Below are positions 46,274 to 54,618 of a stretch of DNA of 64,000 nucleotides, piece by piece. Each line of letters begins with the position of its first letter. The first letter of the stretch is position 1. This DNA comes from Prauserella flavalba (GTDB taxonomy: Bacteria > Actinomycetota > Actinomycetes > Mycobacteriales > Pseudonocardiaceae): contig NZ_MASU01000005.1 in assembly GCF_003202235.1 (NCBI RefSeq), positions 372,001-436,000 of the forward strand, in the 5' to 3' direction. The notes below the pieces were generated by a model. The model saw nothing but the letters and a program-made list of their open reading frames with translations. It was not told the DNA's origin and searched no databases. Made by a program: the position numbers and the translations under genes.

Positions 46274-47452
46274 TCAGGGTGCCTGCACCAGCCCCGCGCC
46301 GACATCCGTCGAGGGTAGCGGCAATCGGCGGGCCGACTGGGAAAGCCGTGCCCACAGCTCCCAGCCGCGGGCCCCGTGCCGCTGCGCGGCGAGCGCGGCG
46401 GCGCCCGCGACGTGCGGCGTGGCCATGCTGGTGCCGCTGATGGTGTTGTACCGCTCGGGCATCGTCCAGCTGGAGTAGACGTCCACGCCGGGGCCCGCGA
46501 GGTCGACCGCGTTGCCGGGATCGACCGTGCCGCACGAGAAGTCGGCGACCGCGCGGTGCACGTCGATCGCGCCGACGGCCAGTATCGACGGGCAGTTGGC
46601 GGGGTGGCCGACCGGCGCGATGTGCCCGTCGGCGCGCCTGCTCTCGTTCCCGGCCGCCGCGACGATCAGCGTGCCCTGCCGCAGCGCCCTGCTCGCGATG
46701 GTCTCGAAGATCCGCGAGTGCGGGTCGCCGGGCTGCGTGGCGGCGCCGAGCGACATCGATACCACCGCGCAGCGGTTGCTGATCGCCCACTGGATGCCGG
46801 AGAGGATGCCGCCGTCGGTGCCCGATCCGGCGTTGCTCAGCACCTTGCCCGCGTAGATCTCCGCCTCGTAGGCGACGCCGTAGCCGCGCCCGGTCGACGG
46901 CGTGCGCGGCCCGCACGCGGTGCCGACGCAGTGCGTGCCGTGCCCGTGCTCGTCGTCCACCGGCTCGCCGTCGACGAACGAGCTGGTGACGAGCGTGCGC
47001 CCGGCGAGGTCGGGGTGGTCCACGACCACGCCGGTGTCGAGCACGGCCACGCGGACGCCCTTTCCGGTGGCCGTGCTCCGCGGCGCGCCGAGCGCCTGGA
47101 GGCCCCACGTGAACGTGGTCTCGTCGACGGTGTCCTCCGGCTCGACGGCCGGTGCCGCGTAGGCGTGCACGGTGCGCTCGGGTTCCACGAGCGCGAGCGG
47201 GCCCTGCCCGGCGGCGCGGGTGAGCGCGTCGGCCTGGTCGGCGGCCGCGGTCACCACGGCGACACCGAGTTCGTGCAGCAGGAGCCCGTCGGGGGCGGAC
47301 AGCAGGCTGATCGCGGTGGTCCCCAGCACGTCGGCGGTACTGGCGGGATGCAGGCCGGCGACGCTGGCGAAGGTGCTCACCGCCGCGGCCGAGGAGTCCT
47401 CCTCGAGAAGTACGAGATACCGTCTGGTCCCGCTGTCAGCGCCACTGGTCAT
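46274..47452 (-). CDS. Subtilisin-like serine protease (S8), no signal peptide
   Basis: Serine protease of 392 aa with a complete triad: Asp139 (VAVLDTGV), His171 (HGHGTHCVGT), Ser342 (SGTSMATPHVAG), plus the oxyanion Asn269 (AAAGNES). Residues 1-95 (RRYLVLLEED through VEPERTVHAY) look like an I9-type prodomain. No signal sequence or membrane anchor is seen, so it is probably intracellular or exported by an unusual route. ATG 47452 with AAGGTGG upstream; an in-frame GTG at 47461 adds three residues. It is followed by the 71-aa I9-like gene. Confidence 0.9.
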   Translation of the reverse strand: MTSGADSGTRRYLVLLEEDSSAAAVSTFASVAGLHPASTADVLGTTAISLLSAPDGLLLHELGVAVVTAAADQADALTRAAGQGPLALVEPERTVHAYAAPAVEPEDTVDETTFTWGLQALGAPRSTATGKGVRVAVLDTGVVVDHPDLAGRTLVTSSFVDGEPVDDEHGHGTHCVGTACGPRTPSTGRGYGVAYEAEIYAGKVLSNAGSGTDGGILSGIQWAISNRCAVVSMSLGAATQPGDPHSRIFETIASRALRQGTLIVAAAGNESRRADGHIAPVGHPANCPSILAVGAIDVHRAVADFSCGTVDPGNAVDLAGPGVDVYSSWTMPERYNTISGTSMATPHVAGAAALAAQRHGARGWELWARLSQSARRLPLPSTDVGAGLVQAP

Positions 47453-47496
47453 GGCCGCCACCTTCTGTCTTCAGTTGGGGAGTGGGAGGAAACCTC

Positions 47497-48852
47497 CTAT
47501 GTTACGAGCCGGGTACGCGGCGTGACAATCACGCGGGCGCCACGACTCGGCACCATCGTGATGTTGCGGGCCTTCGCGGGTTCGGGACGGGCGCGGTCGG
47601 GCGTCAGGTGGAAGCGGGAGAGCACCGCCCGCAGCACGACCGTGGCCTCCAGCAACGAGAATCCGGCCCCGAGGCAGCGGCGGACCCCGCCGCCGAACGG
47701 GAACCACGTGCCCGCGGGCGGGCCGTCACCGAGGAAGCGCTCGGGGCGGAACGCGCCGGGCCCGGGGTGGTGCGCCGGGTCGGCCTGCACGAGGGCGATC
47801 GAGGGCATCACCGTGTGCCCCGCCGGGATGCGGTAGCCGCCGACCTCGATGTCGCGGGTGAGCTTGCGGGCGACCTCCGAGATCACCGGGTGCAGCCGCA
47901 TCGACTCCTTCGCCACCGCCTCCAGGTACTTCTCGTCGCCGTCGTCGGCGGCGCGCGTGGCGGCGGCCAGCTGCGCGGGCTCGCGGGCCAGTTCATGGAA
48001 CGCCCACGCCAGCGCGGTCGCGGTCGTCTCGTGCCCCGCCAGCAGCAGGGTGATGAGCTGGTCGCGCAGCTCCGCATCGGTGAGCCCCTCGCCGTCGGTG
48101 CCCTCGACGGCGAGCAGCCGGGACAGCACGTCGTGGCGCTCGCCGAGGTCACCCGCGCGCCTGCGCTCGGCGATCTCGGCGTAGAGCAGCTCGTCGGTGC
48201 GCCGCTGGGCGATCGCGTAGCGCTTCCACGGCCCGTACCGCTGCAGCTTCGGGTTGTGCCAGCCGAGCAGGTCGACCGGCCCGACGTCGACGATCCGGCG
48301 CAGCAGGGTCCGCAGCTCCTCCAGCCGGGGTCCCTCCGCGACGCCGAACACGACGCGCAGGATGATCTCCAGCGTCAGCGCCTGCATGCGCGGGTGGGAG
48401 GAGAACGGCGTGCCCGGCCGCCAGCGCTGCACCTCCCGCTCGGTGAGCTCGGTGACGAGGCCGCGGTAGCCGCGCAGCGCGGCGCCGTTGAACGCGGGCA
48501 TCAACAGCTTGCGGGCACGCAGGTGCACGTCCTCGTCGGTCAGCAGCACCGAGTGCTCGCCCATCGCCGGCTTGAGGATCACGTTGCCCTCGCCCGCGTG
48601 GAAGACCGAGGCGGGGCCCGCGAAGACGGCGCGGATGTGGTCGACGTCGGCGAGCTGCACGACGTGGCGCTCCGGGTAGATGCGCAGCCGCACGACATCG
48701 CCGTGTCGGCGGCGCAGCCTCGGCATCCAGCGGTGCCGGTAGGAGCCGAACAGCACGGTCTGGACGGCCAGCGGGAGCCGTGGCCCCGGCGGCGGGGCGG
48801 TGGCGGTGAGGTTCTCGATGCGCACGCCGGGCGTCGTCGTCTCGGTCGTCAC
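47497..48852 (-). CDS. Cytochrome P450
   Basis: Heme-thiolate monooxygenase, 451 aa, soluble. I-helix oxygen motif LLLAGHETTATALAW (about residue 265), K-helix ExxR in KESMRLHP, and the heme-binding loop FPFGGGVRRCLGAGF with the cysteine ligand. The N-terminus (PPGPRLPLAVQTVLF) and overall pattern resemble CYP138/CYP110-like enzymes that take fatty acids or terpenoids; the substrate is not predictable. ATG 48852. No ferredoxin gene is adjacent, so electrons come from elsewhere. Divergent from a tetR, with a 35-base dyad between them. Confidence 0.93.
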   Translation of the reverse strand: MTTETTTPGVRIENLTATAPPPGPRLPLAVQTVLFGSYRHRWMPRLRRRHGDVVRLRIYPERHVVQLADVDHIRAVFAGPASVFHAGEGNVILKPAMGEHSVLLTDEDVHLRARKLLMPAFNGAALRGYRGLVTELTEREVQRWRPGTPFSSHPRMQALTLEIILRVVFGVAEGPRLEELRTLLRRIVDVGPVDLLGWHNPKLQRYGPWKRYAIAQRRTDELLYAEIAERRRAGDLGERHDVLSRLLAVEGTDGEGLTDAELRDQLITLLLAGHETTATALAWAFHELAREPAQLAAATRAADDGDEKYLEAVAKESMRLHPVISEVARKLTRDIEVGGYRIPAGHTVMPSIALVQADPAHHPGPGAFRPERFLGDGPPAGTWFPFGGGVRRCLGAGFSLLEATVVLRAVLSRFHLTPDRARPEPAKARNITMVPSRGARVIVTPRTRLVT

Positions 48853-48870
48853 AGGTGCTCCTTCGCCAGT

Positions 48871-48905
48871 GATCTACACGTGCGTTTTATACGCGCGTAT
48901 AGATC
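48871..48905. promoter_or_regulatory. 35-base dyad operator between P450 and tetR
   Basis: Arms 48871-48885 (GATCTACACGTGCGT) and 48891-48905 (ACGCGCGTATAGATC) are inverted copies matching at 13 of 15 positions around a 5-base centre. Nested in the right side is a perfect 14-base palindrome, TATACGCGCGTATA (48888-48901). It lies 19 bases from the P450 start and 42 from the tetR start. Confidence 0.75.
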
Positions 48906-48946
48906 GGGTGTCCAGGGTCACGCCCGCGGCCGGGTACGCTGCGGGC

Positions 48947-49558
48947 GTGGGCCATCGGGAAGACCTCCTCGTCGCGGCCCGGCGGCTGCTGGAGGACAAG
49001 GGCTACGCGCACATCACGACGCGTGACCTGGTCGCGGCCTCCGGCACGAACCTCGCGTCGATCGGCTACCACTTCGGCTCCAAGGCCGGGCTGCTCAACG
49101 CCGCCATCGGCCAGGTCTTCGAGGAGTGGACCGACCAGCTGGCCGACCTCGCGATGGCCGACCCGTCGGCCTCGCCCGTCGAACGCGGGCACGTCACGTG
49201 GGCGGCGCTGCTCGGCAGCCTCACCAGCAAACGCAAGCTGCTGCTCTCCTACGTCGAGGCGCTCGCGCAGGCGGAGCGGACCCCCGACCTGCGCAGCCAG
49301 TTCGCGGAGCAGTACCGGCGCTGCCGCGAGCGCGTCGCAGGCCTGGTCGCGGAGTCCCTCGGCGACGGTACCCCGCCCGACGACCCCCGCTGTCTCGCCG
49401 TCGCGAGCTTCGTGATCGCGATCTGCGACGGGCTGTCCGTCCAGTGGCTGCTCGACCCCGAGGCGGCCCCCACGGCGGAGGAGCTGCTCGCCGGTCTCGG
49501 GGCGATGTGGTCGGCGTCGTTCCCACCACGCGGGAAGGCGGACGACGTTTCCGCTTAG
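48947..49558 (+). CDS. TetR-family regulator beside the P450
   Basis: TetR repressor, 203 aa. Helix-turn-helix EDLLVAARRLLEDKGYAHITTRDL, then SGTNLASIGYHFGSKAGLLNAA (about residues 4-50). The C-terminal domain has FVIAICDGLSVQWLLDPEAAPT, as in TetR_C_6-type proteins. GTG 48947 chosen as the first start after the operator; in-frame upstream codons lie within the non-coding dyad. It probably represses the divergent P450 and itself. It ends 9 bases before mshC, so mshC may be read from this promoter too. Confidence 0.86.
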   Translation: MGHREDLLVAARRLLEDKGYAHITTRDLVAASGTNLASIGYHFGSKAGLLNAAIGQVFEEWTDQLADLAMADPSASPVERGHVTWAALLGSLTSKRKLLLSYVEALAQAERTPDLRSQFAEQYRRCRERVAGLVAESLGDGTPPDDPRCLAVASFVIAICDGLSVQWLLDPEAAPTAEELLAGLGAMWSASFPPRGKADDVSA

Positions 49559-49567
49559 TGTTGGGGT

Positions 49568-50806
49568 ATGCAGACTTGGTCATCGGTTGCCGTGCCCCGT
49601 ATCCCCGGAACGCCCCGCCCGTTACGCCTCCACGACACCGCGACCGGTCAGCTGCGGCCCACGGCGCCCGGCCGCGTCGCCAGGATGTACGTCTGCGGCA
49701 TCACCCCCTACGACGCCACGCACCTCGGGCACGCCGCGACCTACCTCGCCTTCGACCTCGTCCACCGGCTGTGGCTCGACGCGGGCCACGAGGTGCACTA
49801 CGTCCAGAACGTCACCGACATCGACGATCCCCTGCTGGAGCGTGCCGAGCGCGACCAGGACGACTGGGTGGTGCTCGGCATGCGGGAGACCGCGCTGTTC
49901 CGGGAGGACATGGAGGCGCTGCGCGTGCTGCCGCCCCGCGACTTCGTGGGCGCGGTGGAGAGCATCCCCGAGATCGTCGAGGTGATCGGCAAGCTGCTCG
50001 CGAGCGGTGCGGCGTACCGTGCGGACGACCCGGAGTACCCGGACGTGTATTTCGACCGCTCGTTCACGGGCCACTTCGGCTACGAGTCGAACTACAACGC
50101 CGAGACGATGGCGCGGTTCTTCGCCGAACGGGGCGGCGACCCCGAGCGCAAGGGCAAGCGCGACCCGCTCGACGCGCTGCTATGGCGGATGGCGCGGCCC
50201 GGCGAGCCGTCGTGGGAGTCGGACCTGGGGGAGGGGCGCCCCGGCTGGCACATCGAGTGCAGCGCGATCGCGCTCGGCCGCCTCGGCATGGGCTTCGACG
50301 TCCAGGGCGGCGGCTCCGACCTGGCGTTCCCGCACCACGAGTACAGCGCGGCCCACGCCGAGGCGCTGGCGGGGGAGCGTCCGTTCGCCCGCCACTACGT
50401 GCACGCCGGGATGATCGGCCTCGACGGCGAGAAGATGTCGAAGTCGAAGGGCAACCTGGTGTTCGTGTCGCGGCTGCGGGCCGACGGCGTGGACCCGGCG
50501 GCCATCCGGCTGGCGCTGTTCGCCGGGCACTACCGCGACGACCGCGCGTGGACCGACGGGCTGCTCGCCGCGGCGCGGGAGCGGCTCGCCCGCTGGCGTG
50601 AGGCCGTGTCGCTGGAGGCGGGCCCCGCCGTCGACGACACCGTGGCCCGGCTGCGTGACCACCTCGCCGACGACCTCGACACCCCGAAGGCGCTCGCCGC
50701 CGTCGACGCGTGGGTGACCGAGGCGCTGGGCCGCCGCGGCACCGACACCGAGGCGCCCGCCCGGCTCCGCGCCGCCGTCGACGCCCTCCTCGGCGTCGCC
50801 CTCTAG
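49568..50806 (+). CDS. mshC: L-cysteine:GlcN-Ins ligase of mycothiol synthesis
   Basis: ATP-dependent ligase joining cysteine to glucosaminyl-inositol, the third step towards mycothiol. It resembles cysteinyl-tRNA synthetase without the anticodon domain: HIGH-like motif YDATHLGHA within [18 protein letters not shown] (about residue 42), zinc-type residues in [10 protein letters not shown] and FPHHEYS, and the KMSKS loop [12 protein letters not shown]. 412 aa, right for MshC and shorter than CysRS. ATG 49568. Neighbours further on (PAC2, metH, hisE, hisG) are those of Rv2130c. Confidence 0.95.
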   Translation: MQTWSSVAVPRIPGTPRPLRLHDTATGQLRPTAPGRVARMYVCGITPYDATHLGHAATYLAFDLVHRLWLDAGHEVHYVQNVTDIDDPLLERAERDQDDWVVLGMRETALFREDMEALRVLPPRDFVGAVESIPEIVEVIGKLLASGAAYRADDPEYPDVYFDRSFTGHFGYESNYNAETMARFFAERGGDPERKGKRDPLDALLWRMARPGEPSWESDLGEGRPGWHIECSAIALGRLGMGFDVQGGGSDLAFPHHEYSAAHAEALAGERPFARHYVHAGMIGLDGEKMSKSKGNLVFVSRLRADGVDPAAIRLALFAGHYRDDRAWTDGLLAAARERLARWREAVSLEAGPAVDDTVARLRDHLADDLDTPKALAAVDAWVTEALGRRGTDTEAPARLRAAVDALLGVAL

Positions 50807-50822
50807 CGCCCTCGCCGTCCGT

Positions 50823-50873
50823 CCCCCAAGGCCACCTTTGTTGCGTTGAACGCAACAAAGGTGGCCTTGGGGG
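50823..50873. repeat. Palindromic intergenic repeat, copy 2
   Basis: A perfect 51-base odd palindrome: 25-base arms at 50823-50847 and 50849-50873 around one G. It opens CCCCCAAGGCCACCTTTGTT. Compared with copy 1 (38281-38334), TTGG in one arm is TTTG here and CCAA in the other is CAAA, so pairing is kept. It lies between the convergent mshC and ABC-F genes. Confidence 0.88.
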
Positions 50874-50881
50874 CAGGTGGG

Positions 50882-52483
50882 TCAGCCGGCCGGCAGGGCG
50901 AGTTCGATGCCCTGCCAGGAGCGGCGGAGCCAGCGGTCGTGGGAGGCGACCACCACCGCACCCGGTGCGCTTTCCAGCGCCTCCGAGAGTTCCTCGGCGA
51001 GGGTGAGCGAGATGTGGTTGGTGGGCTCGTCGAGCAGGAGCACGTGCGGCGGGCTCGCCAGCAGCATCGCCAGCGCAAGCCGCCGTCGCTGCCCCACCGA
51101 CAGCCTCCCCACCTCCCGGTCGAGGTCCCTCGGCGCGATCAGCCCGAGTGACGACAGCGCCGGCGCCGCCTCACCGGCCGCCCCGGCGTAGAGCCGCCGG
51201 GGCGTCGGCGTGGGATCGGCGAACGTGACGTCCTGCTCCAGCAGCCCCACCCGCAGGCCACGGGCCCGGTGCACGGTGCCGCCCGCCGGGGCGAGCCTGC
51301 CCGCGAGCACCGCCAGCAGCGTCGACTTCCCGGTGCCGTTGCCGCCGGTCACCAGCAGCCGCGCCGACGTGCCGACGTCCAGCTCGCCCAGCCGCAGCCT
51401 GCCGGGCACGTCGAGGTCCCGCACCGACAGGGCCAGCCGCTGCTCGGCGGGCCTGCCGGTGAGCGGCGCCGCGAACCGCAGCGGCCGCGGCGGCCTGCGC
51501 ACCTGGTCGCGCTCGAGCTCCGCCAGCCGCAGCTGGGCGTTGCGCACCCGGCGGGAGATCTGCTTCTGCACCCGGCCGGTCTTGAAGTCGTACGCCATCT
51601 TCGCGTTGTCGCGGGCGGGACGGTTGTGGTTGATGTCCCGCGCCGTCACCGCGACGGAGTGCCGCAGCTGCTTGAGCTCCTCCTGCTCCTCGGCGTACCG
51701 CTGCTCCCAGCGCGCCCGCTCCGCCCGTTTGGCCTCCAGGTAGTCCGAGTAGCGCCCGCCGTAGCGGGCCGGCCCGCCGAGCGCGGGGTCGAGGTCCACG
51801 ATGTCCGTGCACACCGCGTCGAGGAACACCCGGTCGTGCGAGGAGACGACCACGATCCCGGACAACGCCGACAGGTGCCGTTCGAGGAACTCCATCGCCG
51901 CGTCGTCGAGGTGGTTGGTCGGCTCGTCCAGCAGCAGCGTCTCGGGCTGCCGGACGAGCAGCGCCGCGAGCGCGAGCCGCGAGCGCTGCCCGCCCGACAG
52001 GCTGCCGAGCGGGCGCTCCGGCTCGATCCCGCCGAGCCCGAGCCCCGCGCAGACGAGCTTCGCCCGCCGGTCGGCGTCCCACAGCTCGTGGGCCTGTGCC
52101 CACTCCAGCACGCGGCCGTACTCCTCCAGCGCGGCCGCGTCCCCGGGATCCTCGGCCAGCCGCTCGCTCAGCACGTCGAGCCGCGCGGCGGCCGCCCGGA
52201 TCTCGGCGAGCGCGTCGTCGAGCACGTCGGCGACGCGGGCCGTGTCCGGGAACGGCAGCTCCTGGCGGAGGAAGCCGAGGTCCCCGCCGCCGACCACCGA
52301 ACCGGCCTGCGGCCGTTCGAGCCCGGCGAGCAGGCGCAGCAGCGTGGACTTGCCGACGCCGTTCTCGCCGACGAGGCCGAGCCGCTGGCCCGCGCTCGCG
52401 GTGAGGTCGACGCCCCGGAACACGACGCGATCGCCGTAGGCGAACGCGAGGTCGCGGGCACGCAGGGAAAGGGAAGTGGACAT
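50882..52483 (-). CDS. ABC-F ATPase, antibiotic-resistance or translation-factor type
   Basis: Soluble protein of 533 aa with two ABC domains and no membrane part. First Walker A GENGVGKSTLLRLL, signature LSGGQRSRLALAALL, Walker B LLLDEPTNHLD; second Walker A GGNGTGKSTLLAVL, signature LSVGQRRRLALAMLL, Walker B LLLDEPTNHIS. The inter-domain linker (about residues 235-330, KRAERARWEQRYAEEQEELKQLR and onwards) is the ribosome-reaching arm. Such proteins eject macrolide, lincosamide or pleuromutilin-type drugs from the ribosome, or act as housekeeping factors. The second Walker B lacks the usual Asp after NH (NHIS rather than NHLD). ATG 52483; a structured leader lies upstream. Confidence 0.9.
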   Translation of the reverse strand: MSTSLSLRARDLAFAYGDRVVFRGVDLTASAGQRLGLVGENGVGKSTLLRLLAGLERPQAGSVVGGGDLGFLRQELPFPDTARVADVLDDALAEIRAAAARLDVLSERLAEDPGDAAALEEYGRVLEWAQAHELWDADRRAKLVCAGLGLGGIEPERPLGSLSGGQRSRLALAALLVRQPETLLLDEPTNHLDDAAMEFLERHLSALSGIVVVSSHDRVFLDAVCTDIVDLDPALGGPARYGGRYSDYLEAKRAERARWEQRYAEEQEELKQLRHSVAVTARDINHNRPARDNAKMAYDFKTGRVQKQISRRVRNAQLRLAELERDQVRRPPRPLRFAAPLTGRPAEQRLALSVRDLDVPGRLRLGELDVGTSARLLVTGGNGTGKSTLLAVLAGRLAPAGGTVHRARGLRVGLLEQDVTFADPTPTPRRLYAGAAGEAAPALSSLGLIAPRDLDREVGRLSVGQRRRLALAMLLASPPHVLLLDEPTNHISLTLAEELSEALESAPGAVVVASHDRWLRRSWQGIELALPAG

Positions 52484-52568
52484 GAAGCATCACCGGCCCG
52501 GGTGAGAAGGGGACACCCGCCGGGCGAACGGCCTCGGACGCGGGTGAGGGCTCGGGTCAGCTCTTCAT
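52484..52568 (-). promoter_or_regulatory. Attenuator-like leader of the ABC-F gene with a 3-codon uORF
   Basis: On the minus strand a Met-Lys-Ser-stop mini-ORF (52568-52557) precedes three segments: A CACCCGC (plus-strand 52540-52546), B GCGGGTG (52514-52520) and C CACCCG (plus-strand 52499-52504). A and B pair perfectly, B and C pair as an alternative. In addition CATGAAG of the uORF can pair with CTTCATG at the gene's start (plus-strand 52563-52569 and 52481-52487). Mutually exclusive helices after a tiny ORF are the design of ribosome-stalling attenuators used by ABC-F resistance genes. Only the pairing is observed; regulation is inferred. Confidence 0.5.
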
Positions 52569-52658
52569 GATGCGTCCAGGCTAGCCACCCGGGCCGCGGG
52601 CGCGCCACCGAATTAGCGGCCACCGGGTGATCGGCTTCGGCGGGATACGGTGGTCGGC

Positions 52659-53498
52659 GTGCCCAACCTGTACGCCACCAGCGACCTGCACGTCACGCAC
52701 AACGGCAACGAGCCCTTCGTCGACCAGATCCGCCCCGGCTCCCCGGAGGACTGGCTGCTCGTCGCTGGTGACGTCGGGGAGCGGATGTCGGCGGTGGTGG
52801 ACACGCTGGCGAGGCTGCGCGAGCGGTTCGCCACCGTGGTGTGGGTCCCGGGCAACCACGAGCTGTGGACGACTGGGAAGGACCCCGACCAGCACCGCGG
52901 CCAGGACCGCTACGACGAGCTGGTGCGCCGCTGCCGCGACGTCGGCGTGCTCACCCCCGAGGACGAGTACCCGGTGTGGCCCTACGCCGAGCGCCCGCTG
53001 ACCATCGCGCCGCTGTTCCTGCTCTACGACTACAGCTGGCGCACCCCGGCGGCCGAGGGGGAGCCGCTGGACGTGGCGATGGAGCAGGCCAGGGAAGCCG
53101 GCGTGGTCTGCACCGACGAGTTCCTGCTGCACCACGAGCCCTTCCCGAGCCGCTCCGCGTGGTGCGCGCGGCGGCTGGAGGTCACCGGGAAGCGGCTCGA
53201 CGCCGTCCCCGCCGACCACGGCACGGTGCTGATGTCGCACTGGCCGCTGCACCGGCATCCCACCGAGCCGCTGCACTACCCGGAGTTCGCCATGTGGTGC
53301 GGCACCACCGCGACCGCCGACTGGCACGTGCGCTACCGCGCCGAGGTCGCCGTGTACGGCCACCTGCACATTCCGCGCACGACGCGGCGCGACGGGGTGC
53401 GCTTCGAGGAGGTCTCGCTCGGCTACCCACGCGAATGGCGCAAGCGCGCGAGGGGAGCGGTGCCGGTGCGGATCATCCTCGGGAACGGGTTCGCCTGA
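52659..53498 (+). CDS. Metallophosphoesterase
   Basis: Calcineurin-like phosphoesterase, 279 aa. Dimetal site motifs in order: ATSDLHVTH (D-x-H), LLVAGDVGE (GDx), VPGNHELW (GNHE), SHWPLHRHP and YGHLHIPRT (GHxH). No signal or membrane segment. Substrate could be nucleotides, phosphoproteins or phosphodiesters. GTG 52659 (PNLYATSDLHV) is used; GTG 52650 is an alternative, and no clear ribosome site precedes either, so a leaderless message is possible. Its 3' end overlaps the convergent MFS gene by 26 bases. Confidence 0.87.
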   Translation: MPNLYATSDLHVTHNGNEPFVDQIRPGSPEDWLLVAGDVGERMSAVVDTLARLRERFATVVWVPGNHELWTTGKDPDQHRGQDRYDELVRRCRDVGVLTPEDEYPVWPYAERPLTIAPLFLLYDYSWRTPAAEGEPLDVAMEQAREAGVVCTDEFLLHHEPFPSRSAWCARRLEVTGKRLDAVPADHGTVLMSHWPLHRHPTEPLHYPEFAMWCGTTATADWHVRYRAEVAVYGHLHIPRTTRRDGVRFEEVSLGYPREWRKRARGAVPVRIILGNGFA

Positions 53499-54618
53499 GC
53501 ACCACCGTCAACGGCGTGACGAGCAGCAGCAACGCGGCGGGCAGGCCGAACCCGAGCGCGGCGGCGTGGTGGTAGGGCGCCGTGAACGCCGCCGGGGCGG
53601 CCGCCATGCCCACGAAGCGCATGGCCTGCACCACCGAGATCGCGCCGCCCCGGCCCCGCTCCCCGCCGGAGAGCACGCTCGAGTTGATCGCCACCATGAT
53701 CAGCTGGCCGCAGAAGCCGGCCACCGCCCAGCACGCCGCCGCGACGGCCAGTGAGTCGACGAACCCGATGGCCGCGAGCAGCAGCGCGCCCGCGACGAGG
53801 CCCGTCACCGCGGAGGGCCGGGGCCCGTACCGGTCGTTCACCCCGCCCACCACGCGCGCGGTGAGGATGCCCGCGACACCGAAGCCGGTCAGCACCAGGC
53901 CCCGGAGCCCCGACGACAGCCCGAAGGCGTCCTCCAGCCGGAACGCCACCAGGAACGAGACGCCGGACAGGCAGGCCCAGCCGACCAGTCCGACGAGCCC
54001 GGGCAGCAGGACGTCCCGCCGCCAGGAGTCGCGCAGGCGCGTCGGCCGCGAGGCGTCCTGGGCCTGGTCGGGCGGCAGCGGGCACGCCGCGAGCACGGCG
54101 CCGACCAGCGCGATCCCGGCGAACGCCCACCGCCACGACGCCTCGGCGGCCAGCCCGCCGACCAGCGGCGCCGACGTCTGGCCCACCGCCTGCATGGCCC
54201 CGAACAGGCCCAGCGCCCTGCCGAGGCGCGCCTGCGGGGTTCCCTCGGCGAGCTTGGCCATCAGCAGTGGCAGCGTGAACGCGTTCGCGCAGCCCTGTAC
54301 CCCGCGCGTGACCTGGAACAGCCAGAACCACGGAGCCAGCGCCGCGCCCACGGCCGCCACCGCGTAGACCACGTAGGCGAGGCGGATGGTCCGCGCCTGC
54401 CCCCAGCGTTCCCCGAGCGTGCCGGACACGAGCATGAGTGCCGCGAACGGCACCAGGTAGGCGGTGAGCGCCGACGCCGCGACGGACGGGGACACGGCGA
54501 AGCTCGCGCCGATCTCGGGCAGGATCGCGGCGACCACACCGCCCCCGAACGGCCCCAGCAGCGCACCGACGTACAGCGAGCCCCTGGTCAGGCGGGCTCG
54601 CGCGGACGCCGCGGTCAG
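53473..54618 (-). CDS. MFS transporter with probable CTG start
   Basis: Major facilitator of 381 aa with twelve predicted helices; the opening LTRGSLYVGALLGPFGGGVVAAILPEIGASF and the motif LGERWGQARTIRL fit drug/solute antiporters. No ATG, GTG or TTG exists in frame between the PAC2 coding sequence and residue 28; the first is a GTG at 54537 inside helix 1. The best start is CTG 54618, which overlaps the PAC2 stop exactly as CTGA and gives a natural N-terminus. Translational coupling to PAC2 would make such a start workable. Substrate unknown. Confidence 0.8.
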   Translation of the reverse strand: MTAASARARLTRGSLYVGALLGPFGGGVVAAILPEIGASFAVSPSVAASALTAYLVPFAALMLVSGTLGERWGQARTIRLAYVVYAVAAVGAALAPWFWLFQVTRGVQGCANAFTLPLLMAKLAEGTPQARLGRALGLFGAMQAVGQTSAPLVGGLAAEASWRWAFAGIALVGAVLAACPLPPDQAQDASRPTRLRDSWRRDVLLPGLVGLVGWACLSGVSFLVAFRLEDAFGLSSGLRGLVLTGFGVAGILTARVVGGVNDRYGPRPSAVTGLVAGALLLAAIGFVDSLAVAAACWAVAGFCGQLIMVAINSSVLSGGERGRGGAISVVQAMRFVGMAAAPAAFTAPYHHAAALGFGLPAALLLLVTPLTVVLRRTRSRG

